DNA of 64,000 nucleotides from Rhizomucor pusillus (Eukaryota; Mucoromycota; Mucoromycetes; Mucorales; Lichtheimiaceae). The notes beneath the pieces are model-generated. The model saw only the letters and a program-made list of their open reading frames with translations, searched no databases and was not told the DNA's origin. The translations under genes and the position numbers were made by a program. Within the stretch, counting starts at the first letter, position 1. Every line of letters starts with the position of its first letter. Below are positions 9,441-23,809 of the stretch, one piece after another. Location: NCBI GenBank assembly GCA_900175165.2, contig FWWN02000211.1:22876-86875 (forward strand). Reading direction: 5' to 3'.

Positions 9441-12400
9441 TTAAACTGGGGTTCTACGGTGCTGGTAGTGGTGATGTTGCTTTTCAAGTTTCGATACATG
9501 ATGTTTGCCGTTGCAGCACATGCGTACATCTTCCAATGCTTCGTCCTCGTCATCATCTTCTTCTACAATAGAGCTCCCACCAGAATGCAAGGAGCTTTGT
9601 AAACGCTGGAAACTTGGTTTGCGGAATATGGATGCAGGAGGAGCAGTAGATAGAGAATCTGAAATGTCCCGCTCGCGCTTCTCGCTGCCGTTAGCTCGTG
9701 CAATCAAATAGGAGAGAGCCTAGAGAAAGATAATTTACGTCGGCCATTTACGAAGATGTAATGTTCCTGTGGGATGTTACCTCGTGCCATACTTCGTGGC
9801 GTGACATGTCAGGGGCGGTAATTTTGATCTGTCTGTTGCTTGTCTGAATCAACAGACTAACGTTGGGCAAACCAGGCGGCTGCTGTGAATTATCTGGCAC
9901 GGTTGTAATGTTTTCAATGTATGCTAAAACGTACGATTCGGTGAATACGACAAATTTGGGTAGATTTCAATATACTTGTACACACCATTCTTTGCCTTGG
10001 ATTCCTTTCCATCAGTACCAGGTGCATGAGGACCCCAGTACAATGTGCGCGTGTACGGATGGATCCAGAAGAACCGGCGATGCCTGCGCTCGGATAATCC
10101 ATTACCGACAGCTTTGCGGGTATATTTCCACATCCAGTCGCCAATCATAGTCTGCGTGATAAGTGCAATTGCATTTGGATCAGTGAGGCTGTTTGCTGTT
10201 CTTGCAGCTGCATCAATTTGAGACGAAGTCAGAGAAGGACGACGCTCAATGGTTGAGGCACCGCTGGATATGCTGTCCGATCCACGTCGCTCGTCGAATC
10301 GCCGGCTGCTGTATGTTGTCGATTGCGAGCTGACAAGAGCCGTACCGAACCGGCTTTCGGAAGCGCTGGATACAGAAAGAGCACGTGAGCGAGTTGAAAG
10401 TGCCTTGTTCAACAGCGAAGAAGGTGCAGGGCTGGTAGGGCGAGGCGGTGGGATCTCGGGCGATGAGGGTGGATACACTGTGACACTACCAATCTGTTTC
10501 AGTTCTTCCAGACGCTTGCGATACTCTGCCACAGCTGCCTCAACCATCGCCTCTGCTTCGGCGCGAGTAAGCAAATCCGATCGAGATCCTGCCGATTGTG
10601 TATCCGCGGGTGGAGAGCTGTGGACTATCGATGGTATCAAAGACATGGACTGCACATTTTCGGTAGCAAACGTGGGTGGATGAATATTCGATTCGGATGC
10701 AGAAGCGCGCATTGATCCATCAGCCGCATTCTGTGAATTTGTTCCAGATGTAGCTTGTGCAATGATAGCTGCACCAGCCATAGAAGCATGCGCGCCTGCC
10801 GTTTCTGTGTTTGTGCCATGAGATATTCCTCCAAAGCCTGCGCTTTGTGGGATGTGAGGATGGTTGTCAGACGAAAGCATGGATGATTTACTGGCGACTG
10901 TTCCTGTGGAGAAAGTATCCAATTGACCTTGTTGTTCGCGTGGTTGGTTTGAATGGAATGTAATGGATGAGGACTGCACAGGGTCCTCTCGTAAAGTTAT
11001 AGAATTGCTGATATCTACCGATCTGTCGGATCTGGCATTGTTCTGTTTAAAGTCTTCAGTGCTCGATGGTACCGGTGTAATCTCGCAGGATGCTTCCTTC
11101 TGCGAAGCTACACCCTGCTCGCCTGCTGATGCTGGTGCTGTGTCCTTTTGCGCGCTCTGGTGTACATGATCGATAACAGCTGAGGTTGCTTGAGCAGAGC
11201 CGCTGTGCTGTACTGCCTTGAGGGTAGCTTCTGCCCAATTGTCATTTGCTCTTAGAGAGTATCGTTTGATATCCTCATAGCTCATGGATACTGCGTTAGA
11301 CGGAACTGGCGACATATGTTCTGTTGACAAGACTGCTGCCTCCGATGCTCCGGCGTTGGACGCAGATACCAAAGTAGCATCCTGCAACTGAACGTGTTCC
11401 TTGGGAGCATAATTGACAGATTCTAAGGTAGCATCGCGCAACGTGTTACGTTTCAATGGTTCTAGGTTCACAGAATCCAAAGCAAAGTCCTGGAATGATC
11501 CTCGCTCGGCCGGAGTCACGCTCACAGACTCCAAAGTTGCATCGTGTAAAGTATTGCGCTTTGCTGGCGATACGTCTACAGACTCCAGTGTGGCTTCATG
11601 CAAAGTATTGCGCTTCATGGGTGTGACACCGACAAACTCTAGCGTGGCATCCTGCAAAGTATTACGTTTTGTTGGCGACAAGCTTACAGTCTCCAAAGTA
11701 GCCTCATGCAGAGTGTTTCTCTTTACAGGCATGGCGCTCATGCTGGGTATCCGTACTGTTTGTAGAGATGGAGACGTATCCGATGTTTGTATAGACGATT
11801 CCACAACCGTACTAATTGTTCCGTCGGTTTGCGTGGCAGCATCGGTGCGCTGAGCCGGAGAAATTGATGCTTGAGCGCTTTGGTCGATATACTCAACTGT
11901 TGCTCCTGCACCGGATGATACTGCTGCCGTTGCCTGTTTTACATCTGCTTGAGCAAGTTCGGCACCTAGCGAGGTCATGGATGAAGACGACAAATGCTCT
12001 CTCTCGGCAACTTGGGCTAGCTGATCACCCAAGGAAAGCACATGGTTTTGATTGCCCTCGGCTAGCATAAGCTGATCATCCAGTGTTTGTAATCTCTGTT
12101 GGCTCTTGGACAGTTCAGAGGACAAGGTCGTAAAACCTGCTGCGTTAACATTCTGTTCTTCCTCCTCTGCATCCGTCGAGACTTGGCTGTCAGAAATTTC
12201 CTCTTCTTCAATCCATTCCTCGTCGTTTTCTCCTTCCTCTTGCCGTCGGCTACCAACTGCACGTGCTTTTCGAGCTGCTGTGCGACGCTTCTTTTTATGC
12301 TGAGATCTACGTGGAGTTCCTTCAGCTGCACCTCGTCCGCCAGCATCCACCCACATTCGAGGGTCGTTTTGCATCTGCTCAATAGTCTCCTGCGACTCAG

Positions 12401-13749
12401 CAAGCAGTTTCTTGAGCTCGAACTTTTCGGTTTTTTCGCGGTGCAATGTACTTCTTAGATTAGAAACCATTCGGTGGGCGTGTGCCAAGGATGTTTTGAG
12501 CGTCTCAACTTCGAGCATTTGGTTTCCTCCAGAGGTTTGCCGCGGGGAGGATGGTGGAGACGCCTTCGGGCTTGCATGCTCTTTGTCAGACGTGTCGGGA
12601 GACGCAGAGTCTATCCTGTCGGTCTTGGTAACAACTTGTAGATCAGACATGCTCCGCTTATTGATTCGAGTCTGTGCTTTAGCGATAGCAAGTTCGGACA
12701 TGAGAGTCTCAATTTGCTTGGCTTGATCGACTTTTTCTCGCTGTAACCCAGCAGCGTGGCGACGTATAAGCGACATATCATGCTCGTGGCGCGTCTTCAT
12801 GTCTTCAATGGTTTGATTCAGCTTTTCCTCCTTGTCCCGCATTCGTTCCATCTCTGTACTGAGGTCATTGACATGTTTCATCAACCGCGCTTGCTCTGTA
12901 CTCATTCTATTGAGGTTCTGCTGCAACTCGGTGACATTCATGGTCAGCTCTTGCTTTGCAAGCTCCAGGTTCCATGTGTCCTCCTTTAACCTCTCTACAA
13001 AATGGAAATTTGCCTTAGTTTGGAAATCCAATGTCCTTCCATCTACATTTGCTTGCCTTCGTTTTCTTCTCTCTGCCGTAACTGCTTGGCCATAGCTTCT
13101 GCAGCGCGCTCTAGATCAGATTTTTGGATTTCGAGCTGGCTCAGCAGCTCCTCCTTTTCCTGCAACAAGGCCTGCATCTTGCGCACTTCCAGCAGCAAGC
13201 CTTGGCCAATTTCTGTGGCAAATTCGATATCGGTATTGCGTCGGTCAGCATTCGGTACCTTGGACCGGCGTTTTGTCGGCGTGGAGCCTGAGGGCGGCGG
13301 TGGTAAAGGTAACAGAGAATCCTGTAATAGAGATGATGACTGGGTGGGCATCGGTGCCTAAAAGGAGTGTTCAGGGGCATTATCCTTTCTGCGTTCATAG
13401 AAAGTGTCCTTACTCTGGGAGAGCGATAGTTGTTGAGGTCGCGTTCCAAATTACGTAGTTTTTCGAGTGTTCCAGGTGCCAAGTCGTGCTGCTGCCTGCG
13501 CTCAAGGTCCCGTAGCCTCTTTCTGACTTGACTGATTTGTCTTGTAAGCACGTTTTTTTCAATTCCGCTGGTCGTCTCCTCTAAACGTTTCTCGTATTTG
13601 GCAAGGTCTCGCTCAAGCTGCTGCTTCGAGGTGCTGTATGTTGAAAGGGAAGTTGAACTTGAAGGTGTAGGCAACACCACTGGAGCAGAAGGTGTGCTGC
13701 TGGGCTGCCCTGCTGGTGTTGACAATGACGGCTTCGGTGTTGGCATCAT
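9441..13749 (-). CDS. Num1/Mcp5/ApsA-like cortical anchor protein with PH domain
   Basis: Five exons (13749-13414, 13357-13057, 12994-9986, 9923-9781, 9719-9441) give about 1,355 residues. The N-terminal third is coiled coil (EKLRNLERDLNNY; LLQEKEELLSQLEIQ; ERLKEDTWNLELAKQELT). The middle is disordered and holds seven 18-residue tandem repeats. Near the C-terminus is a PH domain starting TQTMIGDWMWKYTRKAV, with RRFFWIHPYTRTLYWG and ending in APDMSRHEVWHEALSYL. This combination is that of Num1/Mcp5/ApsA, plasma-membrane anchors for dynein and mitochondria that bind PI(4,5)P2 through the PH domain. The second intron (13056-12995) needs a GC donor; a GT donor nearby breaks the frame. The start at 13749 is the first ATG of the coiled-coil frame, and the next codon is also ATG. 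Confidence 0.85.
11346..11723 (-). repeat. Seven tandem 54-bp coding repeats
   Basis: Within the Num1-like gene an 18-residue unit, consensus KRNTLHDATLESVSVTPA, occurs seven times head to tail with no spacers. The first, third, fourth and sixth units are closest; the fifth and seventh are most diverged (ERGSFQDFALDSV; EHVQLQDATLVSA). The period is exactly 54 bp, so the reading frame is kept. A weaker related segment (ANDNWAEATLKAV) follows. Confidence 0.85.
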
Positions 13750-14717
13750 ACTTTTAAGGGTATCGTGATCACTTGCAAGAAGCCCAAGATTACTTGTTGA
13801 GCTTATCAGCTAAAGAGAGAGAGAGAAAAGCGTGGTTACTCGTAGGAATTTGTGAGGGGGCAACTTGGCACAGTTTGTGTCAAGTGCGAGGGCAAAAGGT
13901 AAACAAAAGGAATGTAGGTGGAAGGAACAATTGGGGGAGGACCTGGGTCTCGCGGTCAGCAATGTCAAATTGCAGAGGTTACACAGAACCTGAAATTGAC
14001 AATTCATAGAGGAACACGCGAGGAATATCATCCCGTCCACAAAGAGGTTTGAACTCTGCAACACAACAGATATGCCCTTACATGGGATGTATATTATACG
14101 CTATGGATTCAGCAAAAGTGATAAAGGAACCGACCATTTTGACTCTGAATGTACGATTCTGCATGATGTATGTAGATAGCTGGTTCAGATAACTTCGGTC
14201 TACAGAGCCTGTGGTCTCGTGGCAGGGTCATTTGTTCTAAATATTTTCCATAAATCGATGCAACGATAGAAAATCTATTTTTATTGCTTCAGCGTAACCA
14301 TTCGTGCTGCCTGCCCACCTTGTAGTTGATCTATCACCACATAGTAGACATATATTATTTACTCAACGATGGCCAACTTCCAGTCGTTTTACATCCTGCC
14401 TATTGCTATCTGCAGATTATGTTACGTTTGCAGAATACTGATCTTTTTTACCTTCGAGCTTCTTTGGCATGCCATGTTTGCTTTCAAAGTCAACTCTGCA
14501 AAGCGATCTCTTGAGGAAAGGAAATACATAGCGTGATAGTGATCCAAGCTAAGACATGTATTTAAAAAGGTTAAAAACATGACAAGAACGAAAAAGACAG
14601 CAGCGAAATGTCACTTATTTCTTTCATGAAGAAGAAAAAAAGGATAAACAAAGAGAAACGAGCAATTGTTAAGGGATAAGAGATACAAAAGACTTTATGC
14701 AGACTACTCGCTTCAGG
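13750..14717. other. No gene recognised
   Basis: This stretch holds the promoter of the minus-strand Num1-like gene next to 13.75 kb. The remainder is AT-rich, with only short open frames and no similarity I recognise. It borders the decayed Fanzor-like element and may be part of the same insertion. Confidence 0.4.
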
Positions 14718-15190
14718 GATCAAATATGTCAGGAATGAAGAACGCAAGTCGTACCAATAAGGTCGTTGATATAAACTTACCAGCCCATCTAATAGCTATG
14801 GACAGCTTTATAGCTTTCTTCATCGACAACGGTCGAGATCCGAGGTCGCCGGTATGCATGTAAATCTTCAGAATACGACGCATATTAATCGCGCCGATAA
14901 CATCGCGCTCCAGTATCTATAAGAAATAGCTTTTATGTATTTATCCATATCCACGGTTCAATAACGATAACTAATTAATAACATACCAGAGGTCCACCAG
15001 CGTGGTTATTGCATTGCTTCAAGCTATGCACCTGTTCGCCCGGAGAGTTTTAGATCAAAAATATTTTCTATGTATTTGCGACATATTCTACAATGCAAGC
15101 TTACCAGTTTGAGTTGCATTAAGGTATTCGCTTGCCAGATACATCATCCTTGTACAATATCCTTTTTCTTCCTCTTCTTCCTGATGCTAT
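14718..15190 (-). pseudogene. Decayed Fanzor/TnpB-like transposon protein, C-terminal part
   Basis: Read on the minus strand, broken frames give in order: MMYLASEYLNATQT, then CRICRKYIENIF, then VHSLKQCNNHAGG, then LERDVIGAINMRRILKIY and GSRPLSMKKA. This is the layout of the C-terminal RuvC-III plus zinc-ribbon region of Fanzor/TnpB proteins: an E-Y/F-x-T-S-type strand, two cysteine pairs, then RDxxAAxNM. At least one frameshift separates the first two blocks and another separates the second from the third. A possible intron (GTATGT...TATAG) lies between the zinc ribbon and RDVIGAINM. Nothing clear of the N-terminal half is left. I therefore call it a dead remnant. The family assignment rests on motif order alone. 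Confidence 0.6.
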
Positions 15191-15590
15191 GATTGTCCTA
15201 TATCTTCTTTCCTAATCAAATTTAACATCCTATCTGAAAGGGACACTGTAGTGGCATCGATCGAGATATTGCGGCTCGTAAACGAGAAGATCTACATTAA
15301 AATATGTCACCAACGGCTGGTGATCGAAACTGCGAACCAACCTCATTCTGAACTTGTCTACATATTGGCAAATAGATTGTCTTGCTAGGCTCTTGGCAAA
15401 ATTCTAGGATTGAATGACTAGTATCCAGTAAATTCTCTCAATATGCAAGTCCTCCACATACTTAAGTTATTCGATGGATTCGTCGCCTTATTTGACCACA
15501 GCTGGATGCTGGCTGTGAAACTTGCCTCAGCGGAATGCAGCAGTGCACCAATTTCGATTCTCTTCCACCAAACCCTTCTCCTCACACCTG

Positions 15591-17831
15591 ATGCCGCGTT
15601 CGCCAGACCGGTATCGCTACCGTGAGCGTAGTCGATCGCGGTCACCATATAGTGATCGAAGCTCACGAAAACATTCAAAGTATGTTTACTATCTATCTTG
15701 TCAATCTGAATGTTTGCGCTGACACGATCTTTAAGACATAAGCGTCGATCTCTTTCACCCGACGATCGACCTCGTAAGCACAAAAAGCACAAAAAAGAAC
15801 GAAAACGGGATTACAGTGACGAGTCTGAGGAAGAGGAAACTTCGAGATCTAGTCCAGCACTTGACAAGCTAGGCTATTCGAACGTGAACAACCCGTTCAA
15901 CGACATCAATCTAGAATCGAAATTCGTATGGTCCAAAAAGAAGGAACGGGACCGGAAACTGTTTGGCAAAGATGCATCAGAGATCAAGAAACGGGAATCA
16001 GAGCGACGACGAGAGACAGAGGAGGAATTGGCAAAGCTAAACAAACGTCGTGCAGAACGAGAGATAGAGATGCAGTTACGTGAGGAAGAACAAACACGAC
16101 AGAGGCGTGAGGCCGAGCTTGCTCAAATGGGTGATTGGCAAGCAAAGGAAGAAGAATTCCACTTGGAGCAAGCCAAACGAAGAGCAGAAATCCGGATAAG
16201 AGACGGTCGAGCGAAACCTATTGACATTTTGGCAATGAATTTGCGCTTAGCCAACGAACCCGACAAAGTAGAGAACGATGTGGAGTTAGAAGTGGATCTG
16301 GATGAACCTTACAACATTTTGAATGCAAGTATCTTGAAAATAGAACGAATCTAGTATATTGACTAACGAGTTGAATATAGAATCTGTCTTTAGAGGAAAC
16401 GGAAGAACTTCATCAAGACATCCAAATGCATTTAAAGCTGGAGAAGAACGAAAAAACATTGGAATTTTGGCGCGCTATGATTGTCGTTGCAGATGACCAG
16501 CTCAACAAACTTAGGGCAGATCCCTCTCAGCGTCTTGCAACAGGTGTTTCAGATGACGTTAAACGAGACGTATATCGCGTACTTTCTGGGAAAACCTACG
16601 CACAGTTGACGGTTCTTCAGGAAGGAATTGTGAAAAAGCTGCAATCCAACAACCCTGTGGATGTCGACTATTGGGAAAACCTCTTGAAGGAGCTGGTCGT
16701 TTACAAAGCAAAGGCCAAACTCAACGATATGCATCAAGAGCTTCTATCCAAGCGTTTGGAACAGCTACGTAAACGTCAACAGGAAGAGGCTCAAAAGGTG
16801 CAAGAAGAGTTGCGCAAAGTTCTTTATGAACAAGAGGTGCAAGTTCATGGACAAGGTGTTGGGCCGGGAGAAGGCATACAGACTGAGCCTGTTGATCAGA
16901 CGATGATGGAGCAACAGGATGCTGCTTTCGAGAAAGAAGCACAAGCTGCGGAGGATACTGCCGTGCAAACATATGAGCGCTCAATGAGCCCTGAACCTTT
17001 GTCGCAGCTCGGTAGAGATGATCGAGACGCACCAATAATAGACCCTATGGATGATCTCCGAGAATTGGTATGTATCAATCACGATAATTAAGTTGCGACA
17101 ATGACAGGAGGCTGATGGACTTTAATAGATGGAACACAGGCACAGAGTTCTGTCACGTAAAATTATACCAAGGAAAAGAGCTCCTCAACCGAAACCTGCG
17201 GCCGAGAAACCAGAGGACGATTCTGTTGCATCTGTGGTGTTGTTTGAACAGGAAGCTGCCAAGGGAGTTGATGAAGATGAAGATATTTTCAACGCTGAAG
17301 CAGAACTTGCCAAGCAAACTTACCTTTGGCAAGACAAATATCGTCCGAGGAAGCCACGGTATTTTAACCGTGTTCACACTGGATACGAATGGAACAAATA
17401 CAACCAAACACACTATGACCTGGATAACCCGCCACCGAAAGGTAAGTTCATCGGTGGAGATTCACGTTTGCAACAGTAGCTGACATCAAATCGAACTACT
17501 ACAGTCGTGCAGGGCTACAAGTTCAATATTTTCTATCCTGACTTGATTGATAAATCCCAAGCACCCACCTACTTTATTGAGAAAGATCCCGAATCCAATG
17601 AAACGGTTTTGATTCGCTTCCGAGCAGGTCCGCCGTATGAGGTAAGCTTCGAGGGGCTAATGCGCAGCAACCTCTTTTGAAACCGATATTAACCTTGCAA
17701 TGTAGGATATTGCCTTCCGTATTGTCAACCGAGAATGGGAATACTCGCACAAAAAGGGATTCAAATGTAGTTTCGATCGGGGAGTGCTCAGCTTATGGTT
17801 CCACTTTAAACGACAATTCTACCGGAAATAA
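15591..17831 (+). CDS. CACTIN: Cactin, spliceosome-associated protein
   Basis: Six exons (15591-15679, 15736-16324, 16381-17067, 17129-17441, 17505-17641, 17706-17831) give 646 residues. An Arg/Ser-rich start (RSRSRSPYSDRSSRKH) is followed by a highly charged helical region. The cactin middle domain has EPYNILN then LEETEELHQDIQMHL. The diagnostic C-terminal domain has YFNRVHTGYEWNKYNQTHYD, VVQGYKFNIFYPDL and FDRGVLSLWFHFKRQFYRK at the extreme end. Cactin associates with the spliceosome and is needed for accurate splicing in fission yeast and animals. The second intron (16325-16380) uses a GC donor (GCAAGT); the nearby GT shifts the frame. The upstream in-frame region lacks the RS character, so the ATG at 15591 is chosen. 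Confidence 0.94.
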
Positions 17832-18045
17832 AGTTTTACCGCTATTCAAACACGGAACCAATTGCCTGGAACACCGTCATTTTGTGCAATTTGCATGATC
17901 GTCGATTTGTGCGATCGTTGAGATCCGCTTCTTTTTCCAATTTTATATCTCAAAAGTGTTGTTGTTGTTGTTGCCACGAATAGTTCCTCTCTTTTCTCGC
18001 ACTCCACACACGAGGGTATTCGCTGTAAAATCCAGTGTCCGAATA

Positions 18046-20547
18046 ATGAGCATGGCTGTGGCAACCGAGCATACCTCGACAACCACCCATGCCCTTGTCA
18101 AGCGAGAGAATGGTCTAGTCGAAGCAGTCGTGATGAACGAAGAAGTTGATGTCAGCAAGATCGTACAGACCACTTATGCACATCCGAATCCAAGAGAATT
18201 CAAAGGACGTATCGGCTACGCGCAAGTATTCATTTTTCTATACAATGTATTTGCGGTCGTTAACAGACAATTCATCTTTCAGCTGTCTTAATACGGTTTT
18301 GAGAAACCAGAAACCTCCTGTGTTTTGCTCCAGGACCTGCCGGTTGGGTACATCCTTCAGAATTGCTCATCAGACGTTTGATTGTATGCTGAGAACCACA
18401 TTCTTCGACATTTAGATACCATCAGACAAAAGGGCATGGATTTTCTCAAAGAGCTTGGATTGCAGGTAAATTTTTGTGGATGCGAGCAATCTTCTCCATC
18501 GTCATATTTATCATGCTATTACTATTTGTCTAGAATTTGCGTGACTTGAAGACGCTTATTGAATGGAATGAAGGTAATGTGTGCCGCTGTTTTCAAAAGG
18601 AATGAGTGGCTGACAATGTTCTGGATATCAGCGCATGGGATCAAATTTATGCGGATATCCAGCGAATTATTCCCTTTTGCCAGCCATGACACCGTTGGAT
18701 ATTCTTTGGAATATGCCAAGGATGAGTTGAAACAAGTGGGCGAGTTGGCCGCCAAGTATAATCATCGCCTTGTAAGTAACGTCAATGTTGCCCAACTTTT
18801 AGTGCATTCGTTTTGCTGAATCATACTTTGCACATCCTCAGACTACGCACCCAGGACAATATAATCAGCTTGGCTCTCCGAACCCCACGGTTGTTGCAAG
18901 AACGATCAAAGATTTGACATGTATGTACTATTGCGGAAGATTTATTAGATCTGTGAGGATTACAGGTTATTAACACCTTTTAGATCATGCATCTATGTTG
19001 GACTATATGGGTTTACCACCGGATTCGATCATGATAATGTATGTACCAAATACAATACCATTCTTCTGCTAGTAATACTAAACTTCTTTTGCGTACAGTC
19101 ATATGGGCGGCGTTTACGGTGACAAGGAAGCTGCAATGTTGGTAAGTACGAACATGAGGCGTACATGGATACCGTGTATAACCATTGATTCTCTAGCGTT
19201 TCGAGGAAAACTACAAGAAACTACCTGAACAGATTAAACGCCGTCTGGTAGTTATCGTCATACAAACAATATATATGTACGTAGATGGGCTGACGATCAT
19301 TCTATAGGTCCTCGAAAACGATGAATTAGGGTATTCTGTTAGCGATTTGCTACCAATCTGTCAGAAATTAGGTATACCCCTCGTACTCGATTGGTAAATT
19401 GATCACGTCGTTTCTGCTATTTTTTATATAATACTGACATGTTTTTTAAGGCACCATTATAGGTAGAAGTTGAACGCACGAAAGAGATTCGCGATGCAGG
19501 AATTTTACTAACAACAACATTTTAACAGCATAAATCCAGGAACTATTGAATATTTGCCCGATATTATCCCAGCTATCAATGAGACATGGACACGAAAGGG
19601 TCTCAAACCGAAGGTATGCTATACCCTATCAATCCTTGCTTATTCCATCATGGTTACCAACAGTATCTTCTCTGCGTAGCAACATTATTCTGAATCGCGG
19701 CCTGGAGCATTCTCGGCAATGGAGAGAAGGGCGCACAGTGATCGGTAAGTGTATGGGAAAACCAACCATTGCAAAGGCTGCTAACGCCTTAACTATTAGC
19801 GTCGTTAATTTGCCACCGGTAACTGATGATGTCGATCTTATGATTGAAGCTAAAGATAAAGGTAAATCTGAGCATTTTCATTTTGTAATTTGACACAACT
19901 CAACTTTATGTCTTTCCAAAGAGCAAGCTGTATTTCAACTTTACAAGCTATATGACTTACACCCCGTCGACGATGAAGTATGGGTAGAAGCTGGTCCGTT
20001 CAAGCCCAAAGAAAGGAAAACTCGGAAGCGTAAAGTCAAGAAAGCGGAAACCGTAGCAGATGAAGAAGAGGAGATAGAAGCACCCATAGATGAGAGCAAC
20101 TATGCCAGTGAGGCTTTAAACATGCTGCGCAGGTCACGGAGAAAAACGGAGCAAGTCTCGTACCGGGAAGTCGATGTCGATATTGACTTGGAAGAGTCGG
20201 TGGAAGATGTTGCTCCTCGTAAACGCAAAAGAGAAACTAGAAAAGATGCAGATGTTGGTAACGATAATGCCACTGAAGCAGCGACAACGCGCAAGAAAAC
20301 TTTGAAAGCAAGGAAGAAGGTTCAGATGGGAAACGAACAACACCACTCCAAGAGGAAGGCTGCAAAAGCTTCAGTCGTCAAAAATGCAGTAAACGGTACA
20401 AATAACGTACCAAAACCCGCGAGAGCCGCAAGTCCTGCTAGGAAGCGTACAAAGCCTACCTCAGGTCAAGAAAATGAAAACCTGAAAGATCTAGAAGGGC
20501 AATCAGGGGAGGCGCTCGGAATTTGCAAGAAAAAGAGCATATTATAG
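18046..20547 (+). CDS. UVE1: UV-damage endonuclease (UVDE)
   Basis: Fifteen predicted exons, all phase-consistent, give about 544 residues. UVDE is a TIM-barrel enzyme that nicks DNA 5' to UV photoproducts and starts excision repair independently of NER. Conserved blocks occur in order: RIGYACLNTVLR, VFCSRTCRL, LGLQNLRDLKTLIEWNE, FMRISSELFPFASH, TTHPGQYNQLGSP, IIHMGGVYGDKEAA, LVLENDELGYS, LVLDWHHYSINPG and KQHYSESRPGAFS. These contain the metal-binding His/Glu/Asp residues. After the barrel (about residue 340) comes a Lys/Arg-rich tail of roughly 200 residues, a plausible nuclear or DNA-binding extension. Intron 1 (18222-18282) uses a GC donor, and exon 11 (19451-19462) is only 12 nt. Upstream in-frame sequence has no ATG. 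Confidence 0.93.
19451..19462 (+). other. UVE1: 12-nt microexon of UVE1
   Basis: The bases between a TTTTTTAAG acceptor and a GTAGAAG donor add one base to complete Trp, then His-His-Tyr, then two bases of Ser. Including them yields LVLDWHHYSINPG, the conserved metal-binding strand of UVDE; skipping them removes the paired histidines. Confidence 0.75.
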
Positions 20548-20666
20548 AGCCTGTGAAGCACAAAACGAAGAGAAGTACGAAGGTGAAATTCACAAAATAG
20601 AATTATATGTGACGTTAACGATATATATAAAATGCTTTCATGTATTCAATCATTCAATTGTTTAAT

Positions 20667-23539
<2,873 letters not shown>

Positions 23540-23809
23540 AAGCTTTGAGAATTGAAAGGAGAATAAGAAGCCACTAGAGAACCTCCGCCATTTCTGCGCA
23601 TATATCGGTTGACATGAATTGCCGCAGGAACATTGATCGACATTGATGATTATGAATGATATATGCGGGGAGGAAAAAGGCAAGTGGATGGAGAGAGTAT
23701 GGATCCTACATTGTTGTCGGTTCAATAGGCGTAAAGATCTCTCAAGAGATGCAAAGCTGGGAAGTCGGAATGTGTTGTATCTTCATAGGAAAGGAATCGA
23801 TTTTCTTCT

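Noticed and set aside
11346..11723. Regular short tandem repeats resembling a CRISPR array
   Set aside because: The units are contiguous without spacers, keep a coding frame of 54 bp, and lie inside a eukaryotic gene.
11413..11853. Open frame of 146 codons on the plus strand with repeated motifs
   Set aside because: It is the antisense reading of the 54-bp repeats of the Num1-like gene; the minus-strand frame is part of a long coiled-coil protein with a PH domain.
13047..13056. GT donor (GTAGAT) for intron 2 of the Num1-like gene
   Set aside because: It leaves the next exon in the wrong frame. The GC donor nine bases upstream gives EENEERLKEDTWNLELA in frame.
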